From contig JBJMMD010000039.1 of NCBI GenBank assembly GCA_045804965.1, forward strand, positions 1-48,272: a DNA stretch of 48,272 nt, given 5' to 3'. A program made the translations under genes and the position numbers. This document shows positions 1-7,639 of the stretch, in pieces (within the stretch, counting starts at the first letter, position 1; each line of letters opens with the position of its first letter). The notes beneath the pieces were generated by a model. That model ran no database searches and had not been told where the DNA came from. It saw only the letters and a program-made list of their open reading frames with translations. The stretch is from CAVTUU01 sp045804965. Its GTDB lineage: Bacteria; Chloroflexota; Chloroflexia; Thermomicrobiales; UBA6265.

Positions 1-1
1 G

Positions 2-1540
2 CAGCAGAACGTGCGGGATATGGTCGCCTCCGGGGCGCCGTGGCAGCTCGTGACCACGTTCAATGAATGGGGGGAAGGGACCGCCGTCGAGAGTGCGACC
101 GAGTGGCAATCAGGATCCGGCTACGGCGCCTACCTCGACGCCCTGCATACCAACGGGCAGGGGGGCGCGGTGCCCACCGCCACGGCGGCCGCGGGTGGCG
201 ATCCCGTGCTGCTCGCCGCTGGCGATATTTCCTCGTGCGCATCGACTGGAGATGAGCAGACAGCGAAACTGCTCGACGCGCAGAGCGGCATAGTTGCCAC
301 CCTCGGCGACAACGCCTACGAGTCCGGCACGTCATCTGAGTTCGCCAATTGCTTTAATCCTAGTTGGGGCCAGTACAAAGCGCGGATCAAACCCGCCGTC
401 GGCAACCACGAGTACGCCACCGCGGGCGCCAGCGGCTACTACGGCTATTTCGGAGCCGCAGCGGGTACTCCGAGCAAGGGCTATTACAGCTACGAGCTTG
501 GGGCCTGGCACATCGTGGTGATCAACAGCAACTGTTCGCAGATTGGCGGCTGCAATGCCGGCTCACCGCAGGAGCAGTGGCTGCGGGCGGATCTGGCCGC
601 CCATCCCGCCGCCTGCACCCTCGCCTATTGGCACCATCCGCGCTTCAGCTCCGGCGCCGAGCATGGCAACGACGGGGCCATGGCCCCGCTGTGGCAGGCG
701 CTCTACGACCAGGGGGCGGAGCTGGTGCTCAGTGGCCATGACCACGACTACGAGCGCTTCGCGCCCCAGACGCCGAACGGGACCCTCGATCCCAGCTTCG
801 GGATCCGCGAGTTCGTGGTCGGCACCGGCGGCAAGAGCCATTACCCGTTTGGCTCGGTGCAAGCCAACAGCCAAGTCCGCAACAACACGACCTACGGCAT
901 CCTCAAGCTGACCTTGCACGCGAGCGGCTACGACTGGCAGTTCCTGCCGGTGGCTGGTGGCTCATTCACCGATGCGGGCAGCGGCGCCTGTCACGGCGCG
1001 CCAACGGCCAGCGCCTGGCAGAATGCCAGGGTATCCCTCAGCCAAACGCGCGGCACAGTGAACTCCAGGGCGACGGCGATCGTCTCTGGTTTTCCGCCGG
1101 ACCACACACTCTATGTGCGCTGGGACGGCACGTTGCTCGGGACCTTCTCCATCGACGGCGCTGGCGTGGCCATCGCCAGGTTCCGCATTCCGGCGGCGCC
1201 AAAGGGCATACATACGGTACGATTTTCCGCGACCGGAGTTGCAAAAGTCGTTGAGTACGAAGTCGTACCGCGGATCAAGCTGATTCCTCACACCGCCGCC
1301 CGTGGGCAGACAATTGATGTCTCGCTCCGCGGCTACGGCGCGCACGAAACGGTACGTATCCGTTGGAAGCGCGGATCATCCTGGATTCAGGTCACACAGG
1401 TCATGACATCGAGCACTGGCAGCGCGAACGTCAAGGTGAAAGTTCCGACATGGGCGACCGATGGCCAAGCCTCGGTGCGCGGCGATGGGTCGTTCGGTCG
1501 GGCCCAGACCAATGCGTTCGATGTCGTGGGCGGCTCCTAG
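2..1540 (+). CDS. Secreted glycoside hydrolase-like / metallophosphoesterase fusion (5' partial)
   Basis: The frame is open to the left edge, so the N-terminus is missing. The first 45 or so residues carry FNEWGEGTAVESA, which resembles the C-terminal end of GH99/GH71-like glycosidase domains. A calcineurin-like phosphoesterase domain follows (about residues 65-330), with its metal ligands visible as GDIS, GDNAYES, GNHEY, YWHHPRF and SGHDHDYERF. This is the pattern of purple acid phosphatase-type or alkaline phosphatase D-like enzymes acting outside the cell. The last 170 residues form two beta-rich Ig-like repeats, probably for surface attachment. Glycosidase plus phosphatase in one polypeptide suggests scavenging of sugar and phosphate from polymers (inference). 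It ends in TAG just before the cyanophycin synthetase relic. Confidence 0.82.
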   Translation, partial: QQNVRDMVASGAPWQLVTTFNEWGEGTAVESATEWQSGSGYGAYLDALHTNGQGGAVPTATAAAGGDPVLLAAGDISSCASTGDEQTAKLLDAQSGIVATLGDNAYESGTSSEFANCFNPSWGQYKARIKPAVGNHEYATAGASGYYGYFGAAAGTPSKGYYSYELGAWHIVVINSNCSQIGGCNAGSPQEQWLRADLAAHPAACTLAYWHHPRFSSGAEHGNDGAMAPLWQALYDQGAELVLSGHDHDYERFAPQTPNGTLDPSFGIREFVVGTGGKSHYPFGSVQANSQVRNNTTYGILKLTLHASGYDWQFLPVAGGSFTDAGSGACHGAPTASAWQNARVSLSQTRGTVNSRATAIVSGFPPDHTLYVRWDGTLLGTFSIDGAGVAIARFRIPAAPKGIHTVRFSATGVAKVVEYEVVPRIKLIPHTAARGQTIDVSLRGYGAHETVRIRWKRGSSWIQVTQVMTSSTGSANVKVKVPTWATDGQASVRGDGSFGRAQTNAFDVVGGS

Positions 1541-1561
1541 GTCTTGGCAACTGACTACAGA

Positions 1562-2474
1562 TCAAGGCCAGCGGCGGCGAAGACCGCCACTCTTTCGACA
1601 ACCGCGGCCGACGAACTGCCAGTGACGGTCTTGGACATTGTCCTCATCGCGGAAGTCGGTCGTGACACCGCGGCTGTGGTTGCCGTCTAGCGGTTTGACG
1701 ACGACCGGGTAACCGATGCGCGCAGCCGAGCGGACGGCCTCTTCGACCTCGCTCACAACTTCGCCTCGCAGCGAGGGAATTCCGAGGTCGCGGTGCAGCC
1801 AAGTTGTGATTTCCTTGTTGCTCGCCAGTTCAACCCCAATATTGGAGGTGGGCGAAGCGATCGTCGCCCAAATCCGCTGCTGATAGCATCCATGCCGCAA
1901 CTGCACCAGCGACCGCTTTGGATCGAGCCGCAGCACCGGGATGCCGCGCCGCTCCGCCTCCTCGGTAATCGCGCACGTCGACGGTCCAAACGACAGTCGC
2001 TCCGCGAGCGGGAAAAGGTTGCCTTCGAGTTCGGTGCGAAGATTGAAGTCCGGCTCGCTATCGTAAATCAGATGGTTGAGGAGACGCCGCGCGATCCTAG
2101 CGGCTTCGAGTCCGACATCCTTTTGCCGGTACTCAAAGACTCCGTTATAGACGCAACGTTCTGGCGTTCCCCGGGTTTTCCCCGTGTCACCTGCGTCCCG
2201 GCCTGGTTCTACAACTCGAGCGCGACGAGTTCGAGAACGTGCCCCATCTACGTTCCGTCGCGCATGCGCTCGTTAAAAACCCGCCAGGGTGGCCGAGCGC
2301 GCACCCGTGGTCGTACAGCGACGGGAGCACTGCGACAGGTCAATCAACAAATTCTTCAATCTTGTTCGTCGACCGATCCTCAAACTCGCCGATGTCGACG
2401 GTCAGCAAAATCACCGGCATCCGGGCCCAGACGTTCGGAGCCCGATAGACCTTAGTCGCACTTATTTCGAGCAT
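1562..2474 (-). pseudogene. cphA: Cyanophycin synthetase relic (N-terminal third only)
   Basis: Read on the minus strand from ATG 2474, the start resembles CphA (KVYRAPNVWARMPVILL, later LPSLYDHGCALGHPGGFL), but a TGA interrupts it after about 45 codons. Matching segments continue in other frames: GHVLELVALEL, ending at a TAG, and GVFEYRQKDVG. The best-kept segment, 1562-1936, has KRSLVQLRHGCYQQRIWAT, TSNIGVELASNKE and RIGYPVVVKPLDGNHSRGV, the start of the ATP-grasp domain. Everything after about residue 300 of the usual 870 or so is gone, including the ligase domain. Several stops and frameshifts make this a clear pseudogene. It lies about 100 bp downstream of cyanophycinase on the same strand, the usual gene pair for the Asp-Arg storage polymer. 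Confidence 0.88.
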
Positions 2475-2578
2475 TGCGGTTGGTCCTTTGCGTTCCCCGG
2501 CCAGTTACGCGTAGTCAGCTGGCCACTAGGCCGTGTCTACATATTGATATTTCTCGCTGAGAGAGCGGCGCGATGCAG

Positions 2579-3451
2579 TTAGCCGGCGCTCATCGCCGTT
2601 TGTTCCTGCTTGAGGTGGAGAACCTCTCGCCGGTTGAGATCAAAGACGCGGCCGGGGGCGAGGATGTGGAGCGACGAACCAGTGATGGTGAGAATTTCAC
2701 CGTCTTTGCGATCGTGGTAATCGGAATAGACGTTACGCCCGTCTACGACGGTGACGCTGTTTTCGCCTATAGCCTTTGCCGACCCATCAGCCTGGATCAC
2801 CACCGCCGTATTCTCGTCGATGCCGAACGCCACCAAACCAGGATTGGCGGCGAACGTCACGAGCAAACGGCCTACCCGCCCACGGGTGCTGAAGTGCTGG
2901 TCGATGATCACGTCCTCGAGCAAGTCGAATCCAGCAACGAGTTCGACCATGCCCTTGTGCGGCGGCGCTTCGCTCATGCCATCCGACATCATGTGGGCGC
3001 CGAGGATCGAGGCGCCGGCGCTCGTGCCGGCGACGACTATCCCGTCCTTGTTGCGGTGCCTGGTCATATCTGCGGCGCGGGTGCCGACCATGAGGGCGCT
3101 CAATCGCGCCTGGTCGCCACCGGTGATGAAGATGCCGGACGCGGCTTCGAGCAACTCGACCATCTCGTCGCTGTTGGCGTCCTCACGTGATGCGATCTTC
3201 GCGATCTCCGCCGCCGCTCCCATCCGCGAAAAAGCCTCGACGTAGTCCTCGCCGGTGTCCGGTTCCGAGGAGGCGGTGGGGATGACGACGATCCGCGCCT
3301 CTGATTTGCCCGCCAAGTCGACGAACGTGCGCAGGACGGCGCCGTGTGGTGAGCGCTCCTCCGCGCCCCCGATCGGCATGACCGGTCCCTTACGGACTCG
3401 CTCCGCCATGACTGGCGAGACCATGTACTTCGCTTTGCCGTCGGTGCTCAC
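2579..3451 (-). CDS. cphB: Cyanophycinase (peptidase S51 family)
   Basis: Cyanophycinase hydrolyses the Asp-Arg storage polymer to beta-Asp-Arg dipeptides in the cytoplasm. The 290-residue product has the usual family length. The nucleophile motif is AGTSAGAS, with GGDQARL just before it and DQHFSTRGRVGRL after it, both typical of the family. The start is GTG at 3451, supported by a GGGAGG ribosome binding site 8-9 bases upstream; inner ATGs at residues 10 and 15 are less well placed. The reading frame is undamaged although the neighbouring synthetase is wrecked. The enzyme may now act on imported cyanophycin, on polymer made by another synthetase, or be newly orphaned. Confidence 0.92.
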   Translation of the reverse strand: MSTDGKAKYMVSPVMAERVRKGPVMPIGGAEERSPHGAVLRTFVDLAGKSEARIVVIPTASSEPDTGEDYVEAFSRMGAAAEIAKIASREDANSDEMVELLEAASGIFITGGDQARLSALMVGTRAADMTRHRNKDGIVVAGTSAGASILGAHMMSDGMSEAPPHKGMVELVAGFDLLEDVIIDQHFSTRGRVGRLLVTFAANPGLVAFGIDENTAVVIQADGSAKAIGENSVTVVDGRNVYSDYHDRKDGEILTITGSSLHILAPGRVFDLNRREVLHLKQEQTAMSAG

Positions 3452-3689
3452 CTATTGCGCCCTCCCAAGGTCTGTTGATCAATCCGAGGATCTGCTTACT
3501 GCCAAACCTACGCCCACAGGCTCGGCCACTGGCCCGTCTGAGGGGAACAGCGTCAGCAGCATCCCACTCAGGCGTGATCACGTCACAAGCGCCGTATGGT
3601 GCGATCCATTCCCGCTGCGTTCGTGCCATCGACTGCCGGTCGAAGGCCGAATCATGCGAACCCCTAAGGGCATAATCTGTGCCAACTTG

Positions 3690-3985
3690 CGACTGCCGCT
3701 ACGGTTACACTTTCACCGCCCGCGCAATGGCCGCTGGAACCTGTTCTACCTAACCAACGGCGCTCAATCCGACAAACGTGACGTCGTCCTGAAACTGATC
3801 GGCGACATCGAGCGCGCGTTGGATCGCCAGTCGCGTTTTGCCAACGTCGCCGGAACTGGTTAAGGTGAGGAGTTGCGTCTCCCGGCGTGTGACCGAGCCA
3901 GCACTGTCCGTTCGTTCCCGCGCTCGGCCTACGGGCGAAGTCGATAGGCGCGGCACGCGAACCTGATCTTGCCGTGGTGGCAAGA
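3690..3985 (-). pseudogene. Relic of an AfsR/LuxR-type NTPase regulator
   Basis: A minus-strand frame reads RVPRLSTSPVGRARE, then LLTLTSSGDVGKTRLA and DDVTFVGLSAV, which matches the start of the NB-ARC/AAA ATPase module of large bacterial regulators (usually VGRERE, then LLTLTGPGGVGKTRLA, then FVDLAPV). After an in-frame TAG the homology continues with VEQVPAAIARAVKV and ends at TAA. Only about 100 residues remain of a protein normally near 800-1000. The Walker A is altered from GPGGVGKT to SSGDVGKT. The rest of the 3452-4277 gap shows no further recognisable coding. Confidence 0.66.
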
Positions 3986-4277
3986 CGACTTGAGCGCTGG
4001 CGTTCGTCGCGGCGACCTCGCTTGTCGTAACTTAGATCTCTTACGTCGGTTGGGCTTAGTGGTGCTGAGCTTCGGGGATTCAGCTTCGCGGAGCAATCGC
4101 GCCAACGTGATGGAATTTCGGGCGGTTGACGTAGTTGACCAAATTTACGCGATACGACGTATTGTCCATGCATACCTCATCCGAGATGATGAGATTGAAA
4201 TCTGCCCGCTGAACGTGAGCAGAGGTAAGCGGTTTTCGTTGATATCGGCAAGTTTGCTATTGAGTTTGTGAAGGAGC

Positions 4278-5039
4278 ATGAGTTTGGCATCAGCCACTTT
4301 AGACGCAGGGGCGATTGAGATTCGCGGTCTCACCAAGAACTATGGCGAAGTCCGCGCACTCCAAGGGCTCGATCTCCACGTCCCATCTGGCAGCGTGTTC
4401 GGATTTCTCGGACCCAACGGGGCAGGCAAGACGACGGCCCTGAGCATTTTGGCGGGTCTTTCGCACTCGACCGGCGGTGAAGCCACGATTAGTGGTTTAG
4501 ATGTCGAAGAGCAAGGCATGCAGGTCCGCCAGCGCATTGGTTTTCTGCGCCAAGACCCGAGGTTCTATACCTGGATGACGGGCCGCGAGACGCTGCAATT
4601 CACCGGCCGTTTCTTCGAGCACGACCATCGCGAAATCGACCGCCGCGCGAATGAGCTCCTCGATCTCGTCGATCTGTCCGGCGCGGCAAATCGGAAAATG
4701 GGAAGTTACTCCGGCGGCATGCGCCAACGACTCGGCGTCGCCCAGGCGCTGATGGGCAAGCCGGACGTATTGCTGCTCGACGAGCCGTCGTCCGCGCTCG
4801 ATCCAGCGGGCCGCTACGAGGTGCTGCAGATCATGGAGCGGTTGCGAGGCAGCACCACCATCTTCTACTCCACCCACATCCTGCAAGATGTCGAACGGGT
4901 CGCGGACGAGGTCGCCATCATCAACAACGGAAAGCGCCTCCTCCAAGCGCCGATGCGCCAGCTCCTTTCCGGAGAGCAACTGGCCTTGTTGGTTGACGTC
5001 GAAGGGGACGCGAAGCCGCTCGTCGACGAGCTCAAATAG
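4278..5039 (+). CDS. ABC transporter ATP-binding protein, cut short by an in-frame TAG
   Basis: This is the nucleotide-binding subunit of an ABC-2 type exporter. Walker A (GPNGAGKTT, about residue 45), Q-loop (LRQDPRFYTW), signature (YSGGMRQRLG), Walker B (VLLLDEPSSALDP) and H-loop (YSTHI) are all intact. The frame stops at TAG 5037-5039, after ELK, and resumes in the same frame with QPFALNV. The usual C-terminal DUF4162-like regulatory domain therefore lies beyond the stop. A single C-to-T change from CAG would explain it. The 253-residue product keeps the whole catalytic core and may still work. AAGGAG lies only one base before ATG 4278, so TTG 4284 is an alternative start. The matching permease follows. 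Confidence 0.85.
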   Translation: MSLASATLDAGAIEIRGLTKNYGEVRALQGLDLHVPSGSVFGFLGPNGAGKTTALSILAGLSHSTGGEATISGLDVEEQGMQVRQRIGFLRQDPRFYTWMTGRETLQFTGRFFEHDHREIDRRANELLDLVDLSGAANRKMGSYSGGMRQRLGVAQALMGKPDVLLLDEPSSALDPAGRYEVLQIMERLRGSTTIFYSTHILQDVERVADEVAIINNGKRLLQAPMRQLLSGEQLALLVDVEGDAKPLVDELK

Positions 5040-5258
5040 CAACCTTTTGCCTTAAATGTGACCACCAGCAATGGAGAAGGCGCCGACCGGCTCCGACTGC
5101 GGATCGAGGTTAGTGATCTCAATGCCGCCCGGCGCGCGGTTCCGGCCATGATCGTCCACTACGGCGTGTTGCTCGTCAGTTTCCAAACCGAACGGCAATC
5201 CCTCGAAGATGTCTTCCTTTCATTGACGCAAGGCCAAAGCGGCGATATTCACGCCTAA
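5040..5258 (+). pseudogene. Severed C-terminal domain of the ABC ATPase
   Basis: This continues the ATPase frame past TAG 5037-5039 with no other stop until TAA 5256-5258. It reads RLRIEVSDLNAARRAVPAM and ends with QSLEDVFLSLTQG, the typical terminal motif of DUF4162-type ABC ATPases. The distance from 4278 to 5058 is a multiple of three, so this is a nonsense interruption and not a frameshift. An internal start at GTG 5058 has no good ribosome binding site. With the 253-residue upstream part it would make a normal protein of about 326 residues. Confidence 0.8.
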
Positions 5259-5262
5259 GAGG

Positions 5263-6105
5263 ATGGAACAGCACATCATGGAAACAACACTCACGACCGC
5301 GTCACCAATGGCGATCCGCAGCGCGCCTCGCCTGCTTGCGGGTATGGGCAACATCTTCACCAAGGAACTTAAAGAGTGGTTCCGCACAAAGCGATTTTTG
5401 GTCACGACGATTCTGACGGCGCTGATGCTTGGCGCCGCTCCGGTAATCGTCTGGCTGAACAAGGGCGGGCTGCACGAAGGCCGGCTCGGCGGTGACGGCC
5501 GCACCTATCTCGATCTCCTCGATGCCTGGGTCGGGATCGGTCTTACGTTAGGTGCGTATCTGGTTGTCGTTCTAACCATGAACATCATTATCAAAGAGCA
5601 AGAAAGCGGCACCGCGCAGTGGCTCTTCACCAAACCCGCCTCTCGTGTTGGCTATGTCCTCGCCAAGTGGAGCGCCAATACCATCGCCGTCTACATCGCG
5701 TCGGTGCTCATTCCGAGCATTGTTTCGATCGGGCTGACTTATTACCTGTTCGATGTCACGAGTTGGAAGCGGATCGCCATTGGGACCTTGCTGATGGGTT
5801 TGGTCAGGTCGACGATTATCGCGTTCATCATCGTGCTGAGCGCTTTCTTCGGCTCAACCGCGCTCATCGGCGGCATCTGCTTTGGACTCAATTTCGTGCC
5901 GTTTCTGTTGCAACCGGTGTTGAGCGACAAGTGGATCGGATTGTTTCCAATCTGGACCGGCTCGTTCCTTTCCGACTATGTCCAGGGCGCTCCCATGAGC
6001 CAGTTCGACCGATGGGATTACGAGCCGATCTTCGTCTCAATCCTTATCATCCCCGTTTGTTTGGCTATCGCCAGCTGGCGGATGACGAGGAAGCAACTGC
6101 AATAG
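5263..6105 (+). CDS. ABC-2 type transporter permease
   Basis: This is the membrane partner of the ATPase just upstream. The 280-residue protein has a cytosolic N-terminus (NIFTKELKEWFRTKRFLV), typical of ABC-2/NatB-like permeases, then about six hydrophobic segments at roughly residues 45-62, 85-110, 140-165, 175-210, 215-235 and 255-275. IIKEQESGTAQWLFTKPASR is the conserved cytosolic loop of the family. It begins 4 bases after the end of the severed ATPase domain, so the genes were one operon. Either ATG 5263 or ATG 5278 could be the start. The substrate is unknown. Confidence 0.85.
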   Translation: MEQHIMETTLTTASPMAIRSAPRLLAGMGNIFTKELKEWFRTKRFLVTTILTALMLGAAPVIVWLNKGGLHEGRLGGDGRTYLDLLDAWVGIGLTLGAYLVVVLTMNIIIKEQESGTAQWLFTKPASRVGYVLAKWSANTIAVYIASVLIPSIVSIGLTYYLFDVTSWKRIAIGTLLMGLVRSTIIAFIIVLSAFFGSTALIGGICFGLNFVPFLLQPVLSDKWIGLFPIWTGSFLSDYVQGAPMSQFDRWDYEPIFVSILIIPVCLAIASWRMTRKQLQ

Positions 6106-6160
6106 GCTCGGTTACACTACCTTGCGGCTTGCAATTAGCTCGTGAGGGTTGTCTCCCTGG

Positions 6161-7006
6161 ATGCATTCAGCTGATCTGTTCTTGTTGGTCATGTTCGCGT
6201 CGGCGTTCGGCGCGGGCGCGATTGGCGCCTTAGTCGGTCTCGGTGGTGGGGTGTTGATCGTCCCCATCCTGACCATCGGATTCAATCTCGACATTCGCTT
6301 GGCGATCGGCGCGAGCATCGTCTCCGTGATCGCGACCTCCAGCGGGGCAGGGGCGGCGTTAGTCCGCGACCGGCTGACCAATGTCCGGATTGCAACGCTT
6401 CTTCAGGTGGCGACCGTGTGCGGCGCGATTGGCGGCGCGATTATCGCGCCGCACATCGGCACGCGCCTGCTCTTTTTCCTCTTCGGCGGCATCCTCCTCT
6501 TTTCCGCGATGCCGATGATCCGCAAGGTTTCGCAAGACGTCCCCACGGGTCTGGTCAACGACAAATGGGCGGAGAAATTTCGGCTCGCGAACAGCTATCC
6601 CGACCGGCAGCGCGGAGCCGAGATCTCGTATGCCGTGACTGGCGTCCCCCTTGGCTTCAGCTTGATGTTCGTCGCGGGCATCGTCTCTGGACTGCTTGGC
6701 ATCGGCTCAGGCGCGCTCAAGGTGCTGGCCATGGACACCGGTATGAAACTACCGATCAAAGTGTCGAGCGCAACCAGTAATTTCATGATTGGCGTTACCG
6801 CCGCCGCGAGCGCGGGCATCTACTTCTGGCGGGGTGAAGTCTTGCCATTTGTCGCGGCCCCAGTCGCGCTCGGCGTGTTGGCGGGCTCAATCCTCGGCGC
6901 CCACATGCTCGTGCGGTTTCGAAGCGGAACGATCCGCGTCGCCTTCACGATCATGCTCATCGGCGTCGCGATCGAGATGCTGCTGCGCGGATTCGGAATC
7001 GCGTGA
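6161..7006 (+). CDS. TauE/SafE family (sulfite exporter-like) membrane protein
   Basis: The product is about 281 residues with roughly eight membrane helices in two halves. The first half has FGAGAIGALVGLGGGVLIVP and the second GIVSGLLGIGSGALKVLAM, the paired glycine-rich motifs of the TauE/SafE (DUF81) family, which exports sulfite, sulfonates or other anions. TTG 6149 lies in the same frame, but GAGGG at 6144-6148 fits ATG 6161 better. The next gene, a DUF1634 protein, overlaps by one base; this pairing is common in bacteria and suggests an accessory membrane subunit. The substrate cannot be told from sequence. Confidence 0.86.
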   Translation: MHSADLFLLVMFASAFGAGAIGALVGLGGGVLIVPILTIGFNLDIRLAIGASIVSVIATSSGAGAALVRDRLTNVRIATLLQVATVCGAIGGAIIAPHIGTRLLFFLFGGILLFSAMPMIRKVSQDVPTGLVNDKWAEKFRLANSYPDRQRGAEISYAVTGVPLGFSLMFVAGIVSGLLGIGSGALKVLAMDTGMKLPIKVSSATSNFMIGVTAAASAGIYFWRGEVLPFVAAPVALGVLAGSILGAHMLVRFRSGTIRVAFTIMLIGVAIEMLLRGFGIA

Positions 7007-7428
7007 TGGCAATCAAACAAGAGGCGATTCCGCCGCAAACCGTGTTTCAAGCGTCGACGACCGAACGGCAGATGGCCCACCTGATCGGGCGCACTCTCCG
7101 CTTCGGCGTCTTCACCTCCGCCGCCCTCATTGTGCTCGGTTTGGCGATGTATTTCGCCACTGACAAGGGACCGCATACTGTCGACGACGCGCTCGGCAAA
7201 ACGCACGAAATCGCCCAGGTCCGTCCGTCCACCATCGTCGATGGTCTCCGCGGCACCTCACCAGAATCCTTCATCCAGCTCGGCATTCTTGTCTTGATCT
7301 TGACACCGGTCGTCCGCGTCGCGATGACTGCCTGGCTCTTCGCCCGCCAGCGCGATTGGACGTTCGTCACCCTCGCCGCGATCGTGTTGGTCATCTTGCT
7401 GCTGGGATTGCTCGGGATCGGGGCATAG
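7006..7428 (+). CDS. DUF1634 family membrane protein
   Basis: A 140-residue protein with three hydrophobic helices (about residues 30-50, 85-107 and 115-138), the usual DUF1634 layout. PSTIVDGLRGTSPESFIQLG between helices 1 and 2 and LILTPVVRVAMTAWLF in helix 2 are family hallmarks. The start codon overlaps the TauE stop as TGATG, showing translational coupling. DUF1634 has no known biochemical role; its partnership with TauE/SafE permeases is the best clue. Confidence 0.84.
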   Translation: MAIKQEAIPPQTVFQASTTERQMAHLIGRTLRFGVFTSAALIVLGLAMYFATDKGPHTVDDALGKTHEIAQVRPSTIVDGLRGTSPESFIQLGILVLILTPVVRVAMTAWLFARQRDWTFVTLAAIVLVILLLGLLGIGA

Positions 7429-7555
7429 ACAGCTTTTGGCGACTGCGATCTTGGCTCAGTCGGCTGGTGACGACTCTAATAACTTTCTAATACGTAAGTG
7501 CTCGATTCTTACGCGCCATTAACCACGCACCGGGCAAACTGGCCGATTCTTGGTT

Positions 7556-7609
7556 CCGCCTCGGCCTCGCCTCGGCGGACTAATTGTTGTGCGCTCCTAA
7601 TGGGAGCGC
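7556..7609 (+). promoter_or_regulatory. Two hairpins in the leader of the KimA-like gene
   Basis: The 211-base leader (7429-7639) holds two stem-loops. One pairs CCGCC 7556-7560 with GGCGG 7574-7578. The other pairs GCGCTCC 7591-7597 with GGAGCGC 7603-7609 around TAATG. They end 30 bases before the start codon. They could form an RNA control element for the downstream transporter or the terminator of the TauE/DUF1634 pair. KimA genes elsewhere are controlled by c-di-AMP riboswitches, but the ydaO consensus cannot be recognised here. Confidence 0.35.
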
Positions 7610-7639
7610 GGCTGGTAAAGCGCCGATTGGGACCAATCA

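Noticed and set aside
7429..7639. ydaO-type c-di-AMP riboswitch
   Set aside because: The conserved GGGGAACC and GGGTGAATC-type blocks are not visible; only generic hairpins are supported.
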